Under the pieces are notes generated by a model, which searched no databases, had not been told where the DNA came from, and saw nothing but the letters and a program-made list of their open reading frames with translations. DNA of 64,000 nucleotides from contig JAPWAE010000002.1 of the NCBI GenBank assembly GCA_041432705.1, forward strand, positions 186,001 through 250,000, given 5' to 3'. The position numbers were made by a program, and so were the translations under genes. Below, piece after piece: positions 42,545 to 51,207 of the stretch. This stretch comes from Pauljensenia sp018375675 (GTDB taxonomy: Bacteria > Actinomycetota > Actinomycetes > Actinomycetales > Actinomycetaceae). Positions within the stretch are counted from its first letter, which is position 1, and each line of letters begins with the position of its first letter.

Positions 42545-44002
42545 ATGAGCGACACGATGACACTGTTCTCCACTGCCCACGGCTATTCGGACCTGGCGGG
42601 CGGGGGTGAACCGCTCAGCCCGTTGGACGGCCGCTACCGCGCGGTCGCCGCGCCCCTGGCGAACTACCTGTCCGAGGCGGGCCTGAACCGCGCGCGCGTG
42701 CACGTCGAGATCGAGTGGCTGATTTTCCTGCTCGACAACTCGGTCCTGCCGGGAGCGCCCACGCTGACCGACGCCGAGCGTGACTACCTGCGCGCACTCA
42801 CGCGCGACTTCGGCGCCGACCACATCAAGCGCCTGGGCGAGTTCGAGGCGGTTACCCGCCACGACGTCAAGGCCGTCGAATACCTGATCGGCGAATACCT
42901 GGAGGCCGCCTCCGACAAGCTGGGCGCGGACACGAATCTGCCGTCCCTGCGCGAGGTCGTCCACATCTTCTGCACCTCCGAGGACATCAACAACCTGGCA
43001 TACGCGCTGACGATCAAGGCGGCAACCGAGCAGGTGTGGCTGCCCGCGATCCGCGCGCTCCTCGATCGCCTGCATGGCCTCGCCGAGGCCGGTGCAGCCG
43101 TCCCGATGCTGGCGCACACGCACGGACAGCCGGCGACCCCCGTGACGGTCGGCAAGGAGATGGCTGTGTTCTCGCACCGTCTGTCGCGCCAGATCAAGCG
43201 CGTCGAGGCCACGGAGTACCTGGGCAAGATCAACGGCGCGACGGGCACGTGGGCCGCGCACGTCGTATCCGTGCCGGGCGCGGATTGGCCGACGCTGGCC
43301 CGCTCGTTCGTGGAGGGCCTGGGCCTGACGTGGAACCCGCTGACCACGCAGATCGAGTCGCACGACTGGCAGGCCGAGCTGTACGCGGACGTGGCGCGCG
43401 CGGGCCGCATTGCCCACAACCTGGCGACGGACGCGTGGACCTACATTTCGATGGATTACTTCCACCAGAACCTGGCGGCGCAGGGGTCGACGGGCTCGTC
43501 GACGATGCCGCACAAGGTCAACCCGATTCGCTTCGAGAACGCGGAGGCGAACCTGGAGGTGTCGAACGCGCTGCTGGATTCCCTGGGCGCGACGCTGGTG
43601 ACCAGCCGCATGCAGCGAGACCTGACGGATTCGACGACGCAGCGCAACGTGGGCGTCGCGTTCGGTCACGCGGTACTGGCCTACGACAACCTGGTGCGCG
43701 GCCTGGATGGCATCGAGATCAACGCGGCTCGTATGGCCCGCGATCTGGATGCGAATTGGGCGGTGCTCGGCGAGGCCGTCCAGCAGGCGATGCGCGCCGC
43801 CGCAATCGCGGGCGCGACCGGAATGGCGAACCCGTACGAGCGCCTCAAGGAGCTGACGCGCGGCCACGAGGTGGGCGCGGAAGACATGCGTGAGTTCATC
43901 GCGGGCCTGGGTCTGCCGGCCGAGGTGGAGGAGCGCCTCCTTGCACTGACCCCCGCGACCTACATCGGCCTGTCCGAGCGCCTGGCGCACTGGGAGGCCT
44001 GA
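42545..44002 (+). CDS. purB: Adenylosuccinate lyase
   Basis: A 485-residue enzyme of the fumarase/aspartase superfamily with the signature GSSTMPHKVNPIRFENAEANL, AHTHGQPATPVTVGKE (catalytic His) and TSEDINNLAYAL. It catalyses two steps of purine synthesis, SAICAR to AICAR and adenylosuccinate to AMP. The long form (about 480 residues, with PLDGRYR near the start) matches the E. coli-type enzyme. AGGGG precedes the ATG. It interrupts the two type VII-like gene groups. Confidence 0.95.
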   Translation: MSDTMTLFSTAHGYSDLAGGGEPLSPLDGRYRAVAAPLANYLSEAGLNRARVHVEIEWLIFLLDNSVLPGAPTLTDAERDYLRALTRDFGADHIKRLGEFEAVTRHDVKAVEYLIGEYLEAASDKLGADTNLPSLREVVHIFCTSEDINNLAYALTIKAATEQVWLPAIRALLDRLHGLAEAGAAVPMLAHTHGQPATPVTVGKEMAVFSHRLSRQIKRVEATEYLGKINGATGTWAAHVVSVPGADWPTLARSFVEGLGLTWNPLTTQIESHDWQAELYADVARAGRIAHNLATDAWTYISMDYFHQNLAAQGSTGSSTMPHKVNPIRFENAEANLEVSNALLDSLGATLVTSRMQRDLTDSTTQRNVGVAFGHAVLAYDNLVRGLDGIEINAARMARDLDANWAVLGEAVQQAMRAAAIAGATGMANPYERLKELTRGHEVGAEDMREFIAGLGLPAEVEERLLALTPATYIGLSERLAHWEA

Positions 44003-44016
44003 GCTTCACCGGTTGG

Positions 44017-44055
44017 GGCGGCGGGTGCGCGGTTGGTCCGCGCCTCGCCGCCTTT
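44017..44055 (+). terminator. Terminator after purB
   Basis: GGCGGCGGGTGCGCGG and CCGCGCCTCGCCGCC form a stem with loop TTGGT, followed by TTT, 14 bp after the purB stop. Confidence 0.8.
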
Positions 44056-44092
44056 CCCGTTTCTGCCCTGTATCGACGAGGCCGGGGCGGGT

Positions 44093-44776
44093 TTACGAGC
44101 CCGACTGGGCGCCGCTCTGGGGCCCCGGCTGAGAACTCAACTCCGGGTTCAGATTGGAGTTCTCATCAAAAGCATCAACAATCCTGAGGTTCGGGAACAT
44201 CTCTTCAACAGAAGGAAGTGGCAATTGCTTGTAGGGGGTATCCAAGTCATAAGTATGAGTTGGAAGCATGCACCCCGAATGAAAGCTAATGTTGATGAAG
44301 CCCCTGCCCTCAAGATGGGTAAAAGCGACAAGATTCCCGTCCTCGTCCCCGACGGCAACGCTTCGACTATTGTGTTTTCCGCTGTAGTCCGGTGTTGCTG
44401 AGTAGGCAAAACCGTTGCGCTGCGCCCCCTCCCAGACGATCCGACGCAGGTCGTCATAGTCGATTAATGCGACGTACAAGTACGCCCAAGCGATATCGAC
44501 ATCTGCTTCATCCTGCGTCGTGCAACCACCGTATCGAGAATCGCCAGCAACCCCGAGAACACCACCGGCTTCGCGTGCAACGTCCTCAATGATGCCCGCA
44601 TACCGAGGTGCAGTATCACTGATGTAAACCTCCACAGTCTGACGCTCGGAGATAGCCTCACTCCCGTCATTGCGCCCAAAATACAGGCCGGCATCATCCG
44701 ACAGCCCTGGCACGCACGCTGCAAGGAGCAGCGAGGCACAGGCGGCAGTGGCTGCCATTATCCACCGAGAACTCAT
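44093..44776 (-). CDS. Lipoprotein C of the DUF1023 lipase operon
   Basis: A 227-residue lipoprotein (signal ATAACASLLLAAC) closely related to the one at 45458: shared VPGLSDDAxLYFGR after the Cys, APRYAGIIEDVAREAGGVLGV, DYDDLRRIVWEGAQRNGFAYS and SFHSGCM. Cysteines in GGC and SGC may form a disulfide. It ends in QSGAQSGS, a tail shared by all three anchored proteins here. It is the last gene of the operon and starts next to the stop of the middle gene. A role as immunity protein to the lipase is inferred. Confidence 0.75.
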   Translation of the reverse strand: MSSRWIMAATAACASLLLAACVPGLSDDAGLYFGRNDGSEAISERQTVEVYISDTAPRYAGIIEDVAREAGGVLGVAGDSRYGGCTTQDEADVDIAWAYLYVALIDYDDLRRIVWEGAQRNGFAYSATPDYSGKHNSRSVAVGDEDGNLVAFTHLEGRGFINISFHSGCMLPTHTYDLDTPYKQLPLPSVEEMFPNLRIVDAFDENSNLNPELSSQPGPQSGAQSGS

Positions 44777-44780
44777 ACCA

Positions 44781-45461
44781 TCACTCCCCCGACTGGGCGC
44801 CGCTCTGGGCACCGGATTGTGGGGTGACGTTAGCACCCGGTGTCAGCGTAGGAACCGGATGCAGATCCGGGTTCGTGTTGTCGCTGATCGTCACGTGCAC
44901 GCCCGGGAACGCCTCCTCCACCGACGGCAGGACGAACTGACCGGGATCGTCCAGAGGCTTATCCGTCGGCAAACACGCGGAGCGCGACCTCATGGCGATA
45001 GAGTTCTCCGAAAACTTGAACTCGGCCATGCCGCCGAATTTGTCTATCAGACGAATATCCCGAGTACCATCCCTATCGATTTCTTTTTCTACCTGCACAG
45101 CCGTCGACCAATCGTGCTTGTTTTCTTTCACCAGTTTCTCGAGCCGCTCAAAGGATATCGACGGCGCCACCGTGGTGTAGCCAACCACCCGATACCCCTG
45201 AGTATCGCCGCTGCCGCACACCTGCACATACGGCAGGCCCATCACCGTCAGCTCGCCCCCCGTCTCGGCGGCCACCTGACCGGCAATCTGCGAAACCTTC
45301 GGCATCTCCTCATCAACGTACTCGTCAAGGCTCTGCCGGTCGCGGAAGGGCACGCTGCCGCCGAACCACATCAACGCCATCCAGCAGATGACGAGCACCG
45401 CCACCACCGCGACGCACCACGCACCCACGCGTGCCGGAGTCCATTTCTTTGCCATGCTCAT
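44781..45461 (-). CDS. Single-pass membrane protein B of the DUF1023 lipase operon
   Basis: A 226-residue protein with an N-terminal membrane helix (VGAWCVAVVAVLVICWMALMW) and an extracytoplasmic alpha/beta domain with two cysteines (VQVCGSGD; SRSACLPTD). It is not clearly homologous to its two lipoprotein neighbours except for the segments PSVEEAFPGVHV and the C-terminal tail PQSGAQSGAQSGE. It overlaps the upstream gene by ATGA. Function is unknown; anchored immunity or accessory roles are possible. Confidence 0.72.
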   Translation of the reverse strand: MSMAKKWTPARVGAWCVAVVAVLVICWMALMWFGGSVPFRDRQSLDEYVDEEMPKVSQIAGQVAAETGGELTVMGLPYVQVCGSGDTQGYRVVGYTTVAPSISFERLEKLVKENKHDWSTAVQVEKEIDRDGTRDIRLIDKFGGMAEFKFSENSIAMRSRSACLPTDKPLDDPGQFVLPSVEEAFPGVHVTISDNTNPDLHPVPTLTPGANVTPQSGAQSGAQSGE

Positions 45462-46144
45462 TCTCCCGTCTGCGCTCCGGACTGAGCCCCCGACTGCGGC
45501 CGCAACTCAGGATTCTCGTCGCCGTTGTCGTCAAAGGCCTGCACGATTGTCAGATTCGGAAACATCTCTTCGGGGCTAGGAAGCGGATAGGACCACCGCA
45601 GGGTGTCCGGATCGAGAGGCTGGGATGGGAACATACACCCCGAGTACAAACTAATGACAATGCTGTCCTTAGCCTCGTGATGATAGAAACTCAGCTTATT
45701 CCCGTAGCCATCCCCGACAGTAACAGTGCGAGAGTTGAGTTTATCTCTGCGTACCGGATCCCACGAATACGCGAAGCCGTTACGCTGCGCCCCCTCAACG
45801 ACCATCCGGCGCAAATCCTCATAATCGATCGCAGGAATAACCATCATCATCCAGTCGATATCCATATCGGTCGTGTCCTTCGTCAAGCAGCCATCGATTC
45901 GGTTCTTGCCACTGACCCCTAGCACGCCACCGGACTCGACGACAACCTCCTCGATGATGCCCAGATACCGGGGCAAGGTATCCCTGATATGGACCTCCGT
46001 CGTCTGTCCCTCGGAGATAGGTATGCTCCCGCTACCACGCCCAAAATACAATCGAGCATCATCCGACAGCCCCGGCACACACGCCGCCAGCAGGCAGGAT
46101 GCCGATAGAGCCGACAGACAGGACAGCACCGTCTTCCTCATCAT
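45458..46144 (-). CDS. Lipoprotein A of the DUF1023 lipase operon
   Basis: A 228-residue lipoprotein (signal MMRKTVLSCLSALSASCLLAAC) related to the protein at 44093 across its whole length (VPGLSDDARLYFGRG, LPRYLGIIEEVVVESGGVLGV, DYEDLRRMVVEGAQRNGFAYSW, SLYSGCMFP, LPSPEEMFPNLTIV), ending PQSGAQSGAQTGE. The ATG overlaps the stop of the lipase gene (ATGA), so it is coupled to the enzyme. This linkage supports an immunity or chaperone role for the lipase. Confidence 0.77.
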   Translation of the reverse strand: MMRKTVLSCLSALSASCLLAACVPGLSDDARLYFGRGSGSIPISEGQTTEVHIRDTLPRYLGIIEEVVVESGGVLGVSGKNRIDGCLTKDTTDMDIDWMMMVIPAIDYEDLRRMVVEGAQRNGFAYSWDPVRRDKLNSRTVTVGDGYGNKLSFYHHEAKDSIVISLYSGCMFPSQPLDPDTLRWSYPLPSPEEMFPNLTIVQAFDDNGDENPELRPQSGAQSGAQTGE

Positions 46145-47823
46145 CGCTCCTTGACGTCGGCAATCACCTTGCCAAGGTCGTTCAGCACGAGATTCTCTTC
46201 ACCAGCCCTAGGCTCAACGAAATACATTGAGTGGTGTCCATACGGGTTACCCAAATAGTTGGGGTTATATCCCTTAGCCCCACTTACGTCTCCGGACAAA
46301 TGCCCGATTCCCTCCAGCTGCTCCGGGTTACGCCCAAAGTCCTCGTCTGGGCCCATTCCCCTTACCCAGTCGAGATGATCAATTCCGGACACCCACACAT
46401 GCTCTTTGTCCACGCCAAGTGTCCCCAGGGACTGGACTCCCGAACCCGGAGATCCCGTGTACGCGAAGTCGTCGACAACGTCCTTACCGATGCTACGCAT
46501 CGCGATGCCCGCAGTCGTCGACCCGTACGAATGTGGGATGATGCTCTGATGTACATCCATCCCCCGCTCGCTGCGCCAGGAGTGGATGCCGGTCGCGAAA
46601 TTCCTCAGAGGATCCGCACCCGCTCGGGCAAGGGTTGCCGTCGTGGTTCTTGCATCAGGCCCACTCTGCGGGGCGTGGTAGTTCATCCAGGCGATGGTTG
46701 CGACCTTACTCGGATCGATATTCCCTTGCCGGGCTGCCGCTCTCCTCAGATTCTGCGCATATGTCACATTGTCAGCCGAAGAGTCACGACAGTTGGTCGT
46801 TCGCCCGGGAACGAGTGTCGCGACGTGATCAGCATTATCCACGTCACCAATCGCGAGTGCGGCGCGAACGTTCTCACCCGGTTTGCCCGGCTGTAGGGCA
46901 ACGAGCGTCACGTCTGGGTCTGTCATCTGATCGCGAAGAGCTCTCAGATCCTGCACACGATTCCATGCATCGTTCTTCTTCCGGATGAGGTCATCGAGGT
47001 GCTTCGGACTTCCCACACTCGTTTTGGTCGCATTGTTAAGCGCTTCTTCTGCTTCCGCAAGGTCTCTCTCAGCTTGCCCGAGCAACCCGCCCCCCGGGAT
47101 GTGATGCCCCGACGCATCCTTGGGCCCCAGTAGTACAAGCTCATTGGCCTTTGCTCGCGACGCCATGTCGATGCCGTCCAAGTTTCCGTATTTTTCGGGA
47201 TCCTTGTTGATGAGCGCCTCGCGTTCGGAGTCGGAAAGCAGCTTCCACCACACGGAGACCTCCTCGGGGGTCCACGAGGGGTCAGCATCATTTGCCAGGC
47301 CCGCTGACTCCGAATGTCGTCCCTCGTCCATCGCGTACTGGCCGTCGGCCAACGCCCTATAGCGCGGCCCCACTGTTTCCTCGGCTTCCGTCGCCAGCTT
47401 CACTGCCTCTGAGACGCAATCGGACAACTCGTCATACTTGTTACTCTTAACTGGGCTAGGCCTCTCCTTCATCGATTCGCGGTTGACGACCTTGCCATCC
47501 GCAGGGATTTCATAGTTCAGTTCTGCCGCGACCTCGTACGCCGACTCGCGGATAGCCACAACCCGGCTCACGTACCCGTGCAGCTCCGCTGTCGCCAGCG
47601 CGTATTCAGTGAGCTCATTGAGGCGCGAGTCCAGCTTGTCCTGGATCTCGGAGAGTCGCTCACGCATCCGGTCGGGCGCCTCACCCTGAGATCGGATATC
47701 GTTCGCGGCGTGCTCAAGGTCGGCGATGATCTCACGTGCCTCTCGCACCTCGGCCTCGATGAGATCCTCGGCCTCGATGATGGCGTTGTGGTCCCAGCTC
47801 TGAATGTCCGCCCAGGTTGCCAT
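46141..47823 (-). CDS. DUF1023 alpha/beta hydrolase, probable type VII effector
   Basis: The 560-residue protein has a helical N-terminal region (about 1-115; LIEAEVREAREIIADLEHAANDI) like LXG/ESX effector heads, the DUF1023 lead motif (VWWKLLSDSEREALINKDPEKYGNLDGI) near residue 200, and an alpha/beta hydrolase domain with the nucleophile elbow IIPHSYGS near 430 and a DHLDWVRG/HHSMYF His-bearing end. DUF1023 enzymes include esterases or lipases linked to type VII secretion in actinobacteria. It starts in a TAATG overlap with a WXG-like gene and is followed by three anchored proteins. Confidence 0.85.
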   Translation of the reverse strand: MATWADIQSWDHNAIIEAEDLIEAEVREAREIIADLEHAANDIRSQGEAPDRMRERLSEIQDKLDSRLNELTEYALATAELHGYVSRVVAIRESAYEVAAELNYEIPADGKVVNRESMKERPSPVKSNKYDELSDCVSEAVKLATEAEETVGPRYRALADGQYAMDEGRHSESAGLANDADPSWTPEEVSVWWKLLSDSEREALINKDPEKYGNLDGIDMASRAKANELVLLGPKDASGHHIPGGGLLGQAERDLAEAEEALNNATKTSVGSPKHLDDLIRKKNDAWNRVQDLRALRDQMTDPDVTLVALQPGKPGENVRAALAIGDVDNADHVATLVPGRTTNCRDSSADNVTYAQNLRRAAARQGNIDPSKVATIAWMNYHAPQSGPDARTTTATLARAGADPLRNFATGIHSWRSERGMDVHQSIIPHSYGSTTAGIAMRSIGKDVVDDFAYTGSPGSGVQSLGTLGVDKEHVWVSGIDHLDWVRGMGPDEDFGRNPEQLEGIGHLSGDVSGAKGYNPNYLGNPYGHHSMYFVEPRAGEENLVLNDLGKVIADVKER

Positions 47824-48173
47824 TACTGTTCCTCCCTCATGCGCAGCAGGTCATCCATCGTCATCGCCGGGCCGCCATGGGCGGTCTGTTGGAAGGTCAC
47901 CGCAGCATCGTTTTCGGTTGCGTTATAGGCGTTGATCGAATCATTCACAGACTGGGAGAAATCATCCAGGTCACGCGACACTGCCATGACCGCGTCGTCA
48001 ATCGTCTCGCCGGCGCTGCGCCCCTGTCCTGCGAGGGGGCTCCCGCCAACCCCAGAGGAAATGTAGTCGCCCGCCGTCGCGACGGTCACCGACTGCAGTC
48101 TGCCGGACAGATCTCTCGTGCGATCGCGCAGGACTTCGAGATCCCCCTCTTCGATGACAAGATCGGCGGCCAT
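47823..48173 (-). CDS. WXG/EspC-like partner of the DUF1023 lipase
   Basis: A 116-residue helical protein without signal peptide (DLVIEEGDLEVLRDRTRDLSGRLQSV; VSRDLDDFSQSVNDSINAYN), the size of ESX-type partner proteins but without an obvious WxG. Its stop overlaps the lipase start (TAATG). I infer it pairs with the helical head of the lipase for export. GAAGGAG precedes the ATG. Confidence 0.72.
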   Translation of the reverse strand: MAADLVIEEGDLEVLRDRTRDLSGRLQSVTVATAGDYISSGVGGSPLAGQGRSAGETIDDAVMAVSRDLDDFSQSVNDSINAYNATENDAAVTFQQTAHGGPAMTMDDLLRMREEQ

Positions 48174-48305
48174 GATGCTCCTTCAACGTCACTTCGGTGC
48201 TGTTAAGCCAGACCCTACCAAACGGTCACGAAGTGAACAAAAGCGCCCCCAAGGGGTGAGACACCCCACCTCATCAAAGGAACGAGGCCGACTCTCGCCG
48301 GCTGG

Positions 48306-48947
48306 TCACGGCCTCCAGGCAGGGTCGTGCTCGGGCGCGCCGTAGCGGTCGTAGAGCTCGTCGGGGCGCGCGATCTCGTCGGCGAAGCCGAGGGCGCTCA
48401 TGTCGACGACCGTGTCGGTCTGCGCGCCAGGGGTCTCAAGGTCGCCGGCGGCGTCGCGGGCGAGGAGGACTCGGGCGCGCACGCTGACCGGCGCCATTTC
48501 GGGATTATTCCAGGTCGCGCGGGTGATCGCGTCGAGGGCGCGCGTCGCTGTCTCGCGCTCGGACAGCGCGTCCGAGGAGGCCACGACAACGTCGATGGAC
48601 ACGAGGGAGGGGCGCCCGAAGCCCTCGCCAACCTCGACGTGGACGACGCGGCGCGGCGCACGGGCCTCATCCGCATCGGTCTCGGGCACACGCGCAGGGA
48701 AGCCGGAGTCGAGTGCCGCGGTCGCCAGGTCCACGAAGCGCTGCGTGCGCCCGGTGCCCCTCGTCGAGGACAGGGCGCGCCACGCGATGCCCGCGCCCAG
48801 GGCACCCACGCCGAGCGCGCCAATCATGAGCGGCCCGGCGATCTGCGGGAGCCGCCCGCGCAGGCCGGAGGAGGCGGCCTTGTTGACGGGGGTCGAGACG
48901 CGCATCCATCGGCGCACCTCGCGCAGGGGGGCGTTGGGGTCGGTCAT
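48306..48947 (-). CDS. Single-pass membrane protein paired with a hydrolase
   Basis: A 213-residue protein with a membrane helix at about 37-57 (IAGPLMIGALGVGALGAGIAW) and an Ala/Val-rich soluble domain (RRVVHVEVGEGFGRPSLVSIDVVVAS) ending in YGAPEHDPAWRP. No family recognised. Its ATG overlaps the upstream hydrolase stop (ATGA) and AAAGGA precedes it. It may anchor or control the hydrolase. Confidence 0.68.
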   Translation of the reverse strand: MTDPNAPLREVRRWMRVSTPVNKAASSGLRGRLPQIAGPLMIGALGVGALGAGIAWRALSSTRGTGRTQRFVDLATAALDSGFPARVPETDADEARAPRRVVHVEVGEGFGRPSLVSIDVVVASSDALSERETATRALDAITRATWNNPEMAPVSVRARVLLARDAAGDLETPGAQTDTVVDMSALGFADEIARPDELYDRYGAPEHDPAWRP

Positions 48948-50425
48948 GACCTGTCCTTTCTCAGGGAGGAGAGGGCGGAAGCGATGCGCGCCGGGAGGGC
49001 CGCGCGGCGCCGGGCTCGGGCGACGCGGGGCAGGCGGGGGGCCGTGACCGCGTAGTCGATCGGGTAGGTGGCGGGTTCGTAGGAGCCGCCGCGTTCGAGT
49101 GCGGCGACCGTGTCCCACGTGCTCTCGGCGGTCGGGGTCAGGATGTCCTGCCAGATCTCGTAGTGCATGACGCGCGTGGGCTCGTCCGGCGCGGGCAGGA
49201 AATCCTGCAGGGCCGCCATCGCCGAGGCCAGCCGCCCCCACGGGGTCACGCGCACCTTGCGCTCGAGGAGGCGCACGGTCTCCGTGTATGTCGAGGAGGA
49301 GTGCGCGTAGTAGAGGGGGCGGGTACGAGGCCTCACGAGGCTTCGTCCGACGGTGACGCGCCGGTCGGGGGCGCGGTCGGGCGAGCCGTCGAGGCTCGGC
49401 ATGACGTCCTGATCGTGGTAGACGGCGACGGTCACCACGTCGGGGCGCACGCGAATGCGCCGGTTCGGGCCACCCGTGGACAGGATGCCGGCGACGTTGA
49501 CCCCGGCCTCGTGCGGAGGGACGGAGGCGAGGGCGGCGGCGACGATCCCGCCCTGGGAGTGGCCGCAGATAAGGACGGGCTCGCGCGGCCACCGCTCGGT
49601 GGGCACGCCGTCGCGTTCCATCGCGGCGTGGAGGGCGCGCACGACGCCGACGCTCATCGCGCTTTCCAGGCCGAGCATGAGTCGGATGTTCGTCTCGGCG
49701 TCGGCCGGATTGTTCGTGGAGCGCCACGTCATGGACTCGGTGCCGACCAGACTCAGGAGCCAGCGGCGGGCCTCGCCGTCGCCGACGCGAGTGATCTTGA
49801 CGGCCGGTCCGATCGTGCGCGACCAGTAGAGCTCATCGATGTCGGCGCACATGTCGGAGAGCCGCGCAGGTGCATCGACGCGGCGGATCTGGGCCTCGGG
49901 GTGGCCGGGCAGCGGGTCCTGGAACGCGGGGTCGGCGTCGGAGTCGCGCAGGAGTGCGACGTGGACCTCGCCGCCGCGCAGGGCGCCCACTGCCGTGCCG
50001 ATCGTCAGCATGCCGGTCATGAGGGCGTCGTATCCGCGCCTGGGGATGAGGGGCAGCATGCGGGCCATGCGCCCGTCCTTGTCCGCGCCGACGGCGACAA
50101 TCGCTCGCGCCCAGGCGCGCCCCACGGTCGCGGTGCGCCGGGCGACGTGCGAGAGGGAGCGGATGAGGAGGGTGTCGAGGCCGGGGGTATCGAAGAAGAT
50201 GCGCTGCGATTTTTCACTGATCGCGGTTCCCATGTCGTCGGAGAGGGAGCGCGCGCGGGCACGCACGTCCTGCGGCATGGCGGAGATGTCGGCGAGGGCA
50301 CCGACGGCGACCGTGGCCGCGAGGGCGGGGACGATGGGTGCGACTTTGAGGCGCAGGTAGAGGCCGGGGTAGGCCTGGGGGACGCGGCGGATCGCGCGGT
50401 AGCGCCGACGCGGGCGTCGCTTCAT
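48944..50425 (-). CDS. Alpha/beta hydrolase (lipase-like), GHSQGG
   Basis: The 493-residue protein has a very basic N-terminus, a hydrophobic helix (VAPIVPALAATVAVGALADI, about 28-47), a middle helical region, and an alpha/beta hydrolase domain with elbow LICGHSQGGIVAAALA near residue 290 and YHDQDVMPSLDG, similar in layout to the WXG-paired lipase at 40311 (GHSQGG then SGD/DQDxxPxLDG). There is no WXG gene directly upstream, so it may instead be tethered to the membrane. GGAGGGG precedes the ATG. Confidence 0.75.
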   Translation of the reverse strand: MKRRPRRRYRAIRRVPQAYPGLYLRLKVAPIVPALAATVAVGALADISAMPQDVRARARSLSDDMGTAISEKSQRIFFDTPGLDTLLIRSLSHVARRTATVGRAWARAIVAVGADKDGRMARMLPLIPRRGYDALMTGMLTIGTAVGALRGGEVHVALLRDSDADPAFQDPLPGHPEAQIRRVDAPARLSDMCADIDELYWSRTIGPAVKITRVGDGEARRWLLSLVGTESMTWRSTNNPADAETNIRLMLGLESAMSVGVVRALHAAMERDGVPTERWPREPVLICGHSQGGIVAAALASVPPHEAGVNVAGILSTGGPNRRIRVRPDVVTVAVYHDQDVMPSLDGSPDRAPDRRVTVGRSLVRPRTRPLYYAHSSSTYTETVRLLERKVRVTPWGRLASAMAALQDFLPAPDEPTRVMHYEIWQDILTPTAESTWDTVAALERGGSYEPATYPIDYAVTAPRLPRVARARRRAALPARIASALSSLRKDRS

Positions 50426-50535
50426 GTCCCCTCCTTACCTGTGTGCTGCCTCCACCCTACGGCGGGCCGGGGCTGGGTGCGCCGCATTGAGGGATGCGTG
50501 TCGCCACCCCCACAGCACGTGTTGGCGATACCCCC

Positions 50536-50564
50536 TTGACACCCATACCCCCTAGGGGTACCAT
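50536..50564 (+). promoter_or_regulatory. csoR promoter with CsoR operator
   Basis: -35 TTGACA (50536-50541) and -10 TACCAT (50559-50564) are 17 bp apart. The 15-bp palindrome-like TACCCCCTAGGGGTA (50546-50560) fills the spacer and is the G/C-tract CsoR-type copper operator, so repressor binding would block polymerase. The -10 ends 7 nt before the csoR ATG, implying a leaderless transcript. Confidence 0.85.
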
Positions 50565-50571
50565 CACTTCC

Positions 50572-50862
50572 ATGAGCAACGAACACGGCTACCACGGCAA
50601 CACCGAGAATCATCTCGCGCGCCTGCGCCGCATCGAAGGCCAGGTGCGCGGCCTGCAGCGCATGATCTCGCAGGGCGAGTACTGCATCGACATCCTCACG
50701 CAGGTATCCGCCGTGCAGTCCGCGCTCGATTCGGTTGCGGTCAACCTGCTCAAAGACCACATGAATCACTGCGTCGTCACGGCGGCGCGCGAATCCGACG
50801 AGGCCGCGCAGGCCAAAGTCGACGAGGCGGCCGCGGCCATCGCGCGCCTCATCAAGTCCTAA
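50572..50862 (+). CDS. csoR: Copper-sensing repressor CsoR
   Basis: A 96-residue all-helical repressor (DUF156/CsoR family) with the metal ligands Cys (EYCIDILTQ), His (LKDHMNHC) and Cys in the order expected for Cu(I) binding. It represses the operon until copper binds. The ATG at 50572 was chosen over an upstream in-frame ATG at 50494 because the promoter -10 lies just before it. Confidence 0.92.
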   Translation: MSNEHGYHGNTENHLARLRRIEGQVRGLQRMISQGEYCIDILTQVSAVQSALDSVAVNLLKDHMNHCVVTAARESDEAAQAKVDEAAAAIARLIKS

Positions 50863-50877
50863 CAACAAGGAGAAACC

Positions 50878-51123
50878 ATGACCACCGAGATCGATCGCAC
50901 CATTGAACTGTCCGTCGACGGCATGACCTGCGGCCACTGCGTGATGAGCGTCAGCGAGGAGCTGAGCGAGATCCCCGGCGTGAAGAACGTCGACGTGATC
51001 CTCAACTCGGGCGCCACCTCCAAGGTGACGGTCCTGACCGACACGCCCCTGGACGACTCGGCGCTGAGCGACGCAGTCTCCGAGGCCGGCTTCACGCTGG
51101 TCGGCATCTCGCGCGACTTCTGA
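50878..51123 (+). CDS. copZ: CopZ-like copper chaperone
   Basis: An 81-residue heavy-metal-associated domain with the Cu(I)-binding motif GMTCGHC and the ferredoxin-like beta-alpha-beta pattern (VKNVDVILNSGATSKVTVLT; ALSDAVSEAGF). It would carry copper to CopA in the cytoplasm. It is 15 bp after csoR, with AAGGAG upstream. Confidence 0.92.
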   Translation: MTTEIDRTIELSVDGMTCGHCVMSVSEELSEIPGVKNVDVILNSGATSKVTVLTDTPLDDSALSDAVSEAGFTLVGISRDF

Positions 51124-51189
51124 GGTTCTCCACACCTCACCGACGAGGTCGGGGCGCTTTCCCGGCCTCGTTTCCTTTCACCCGATACA

Positions 51190-51204
51190 TACCCCCGGAG
51201 GGTA
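51190..51204 (+). promoter_or_regulatory. Second CsoR-like operator over the copA ribosome site
   Basis: TACCCCCGGAGGGTA is a near-palindrome very like the csoR operator. Its right half contains GGAGGG, the ribosome site of copA, and ends 3 nt before the ATG. Repressor binding here would hinder transcription into copA, giving extra control apart from the csoR promoter. Confidence 0.6.
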
Positions 51205-51207
51205 CCA

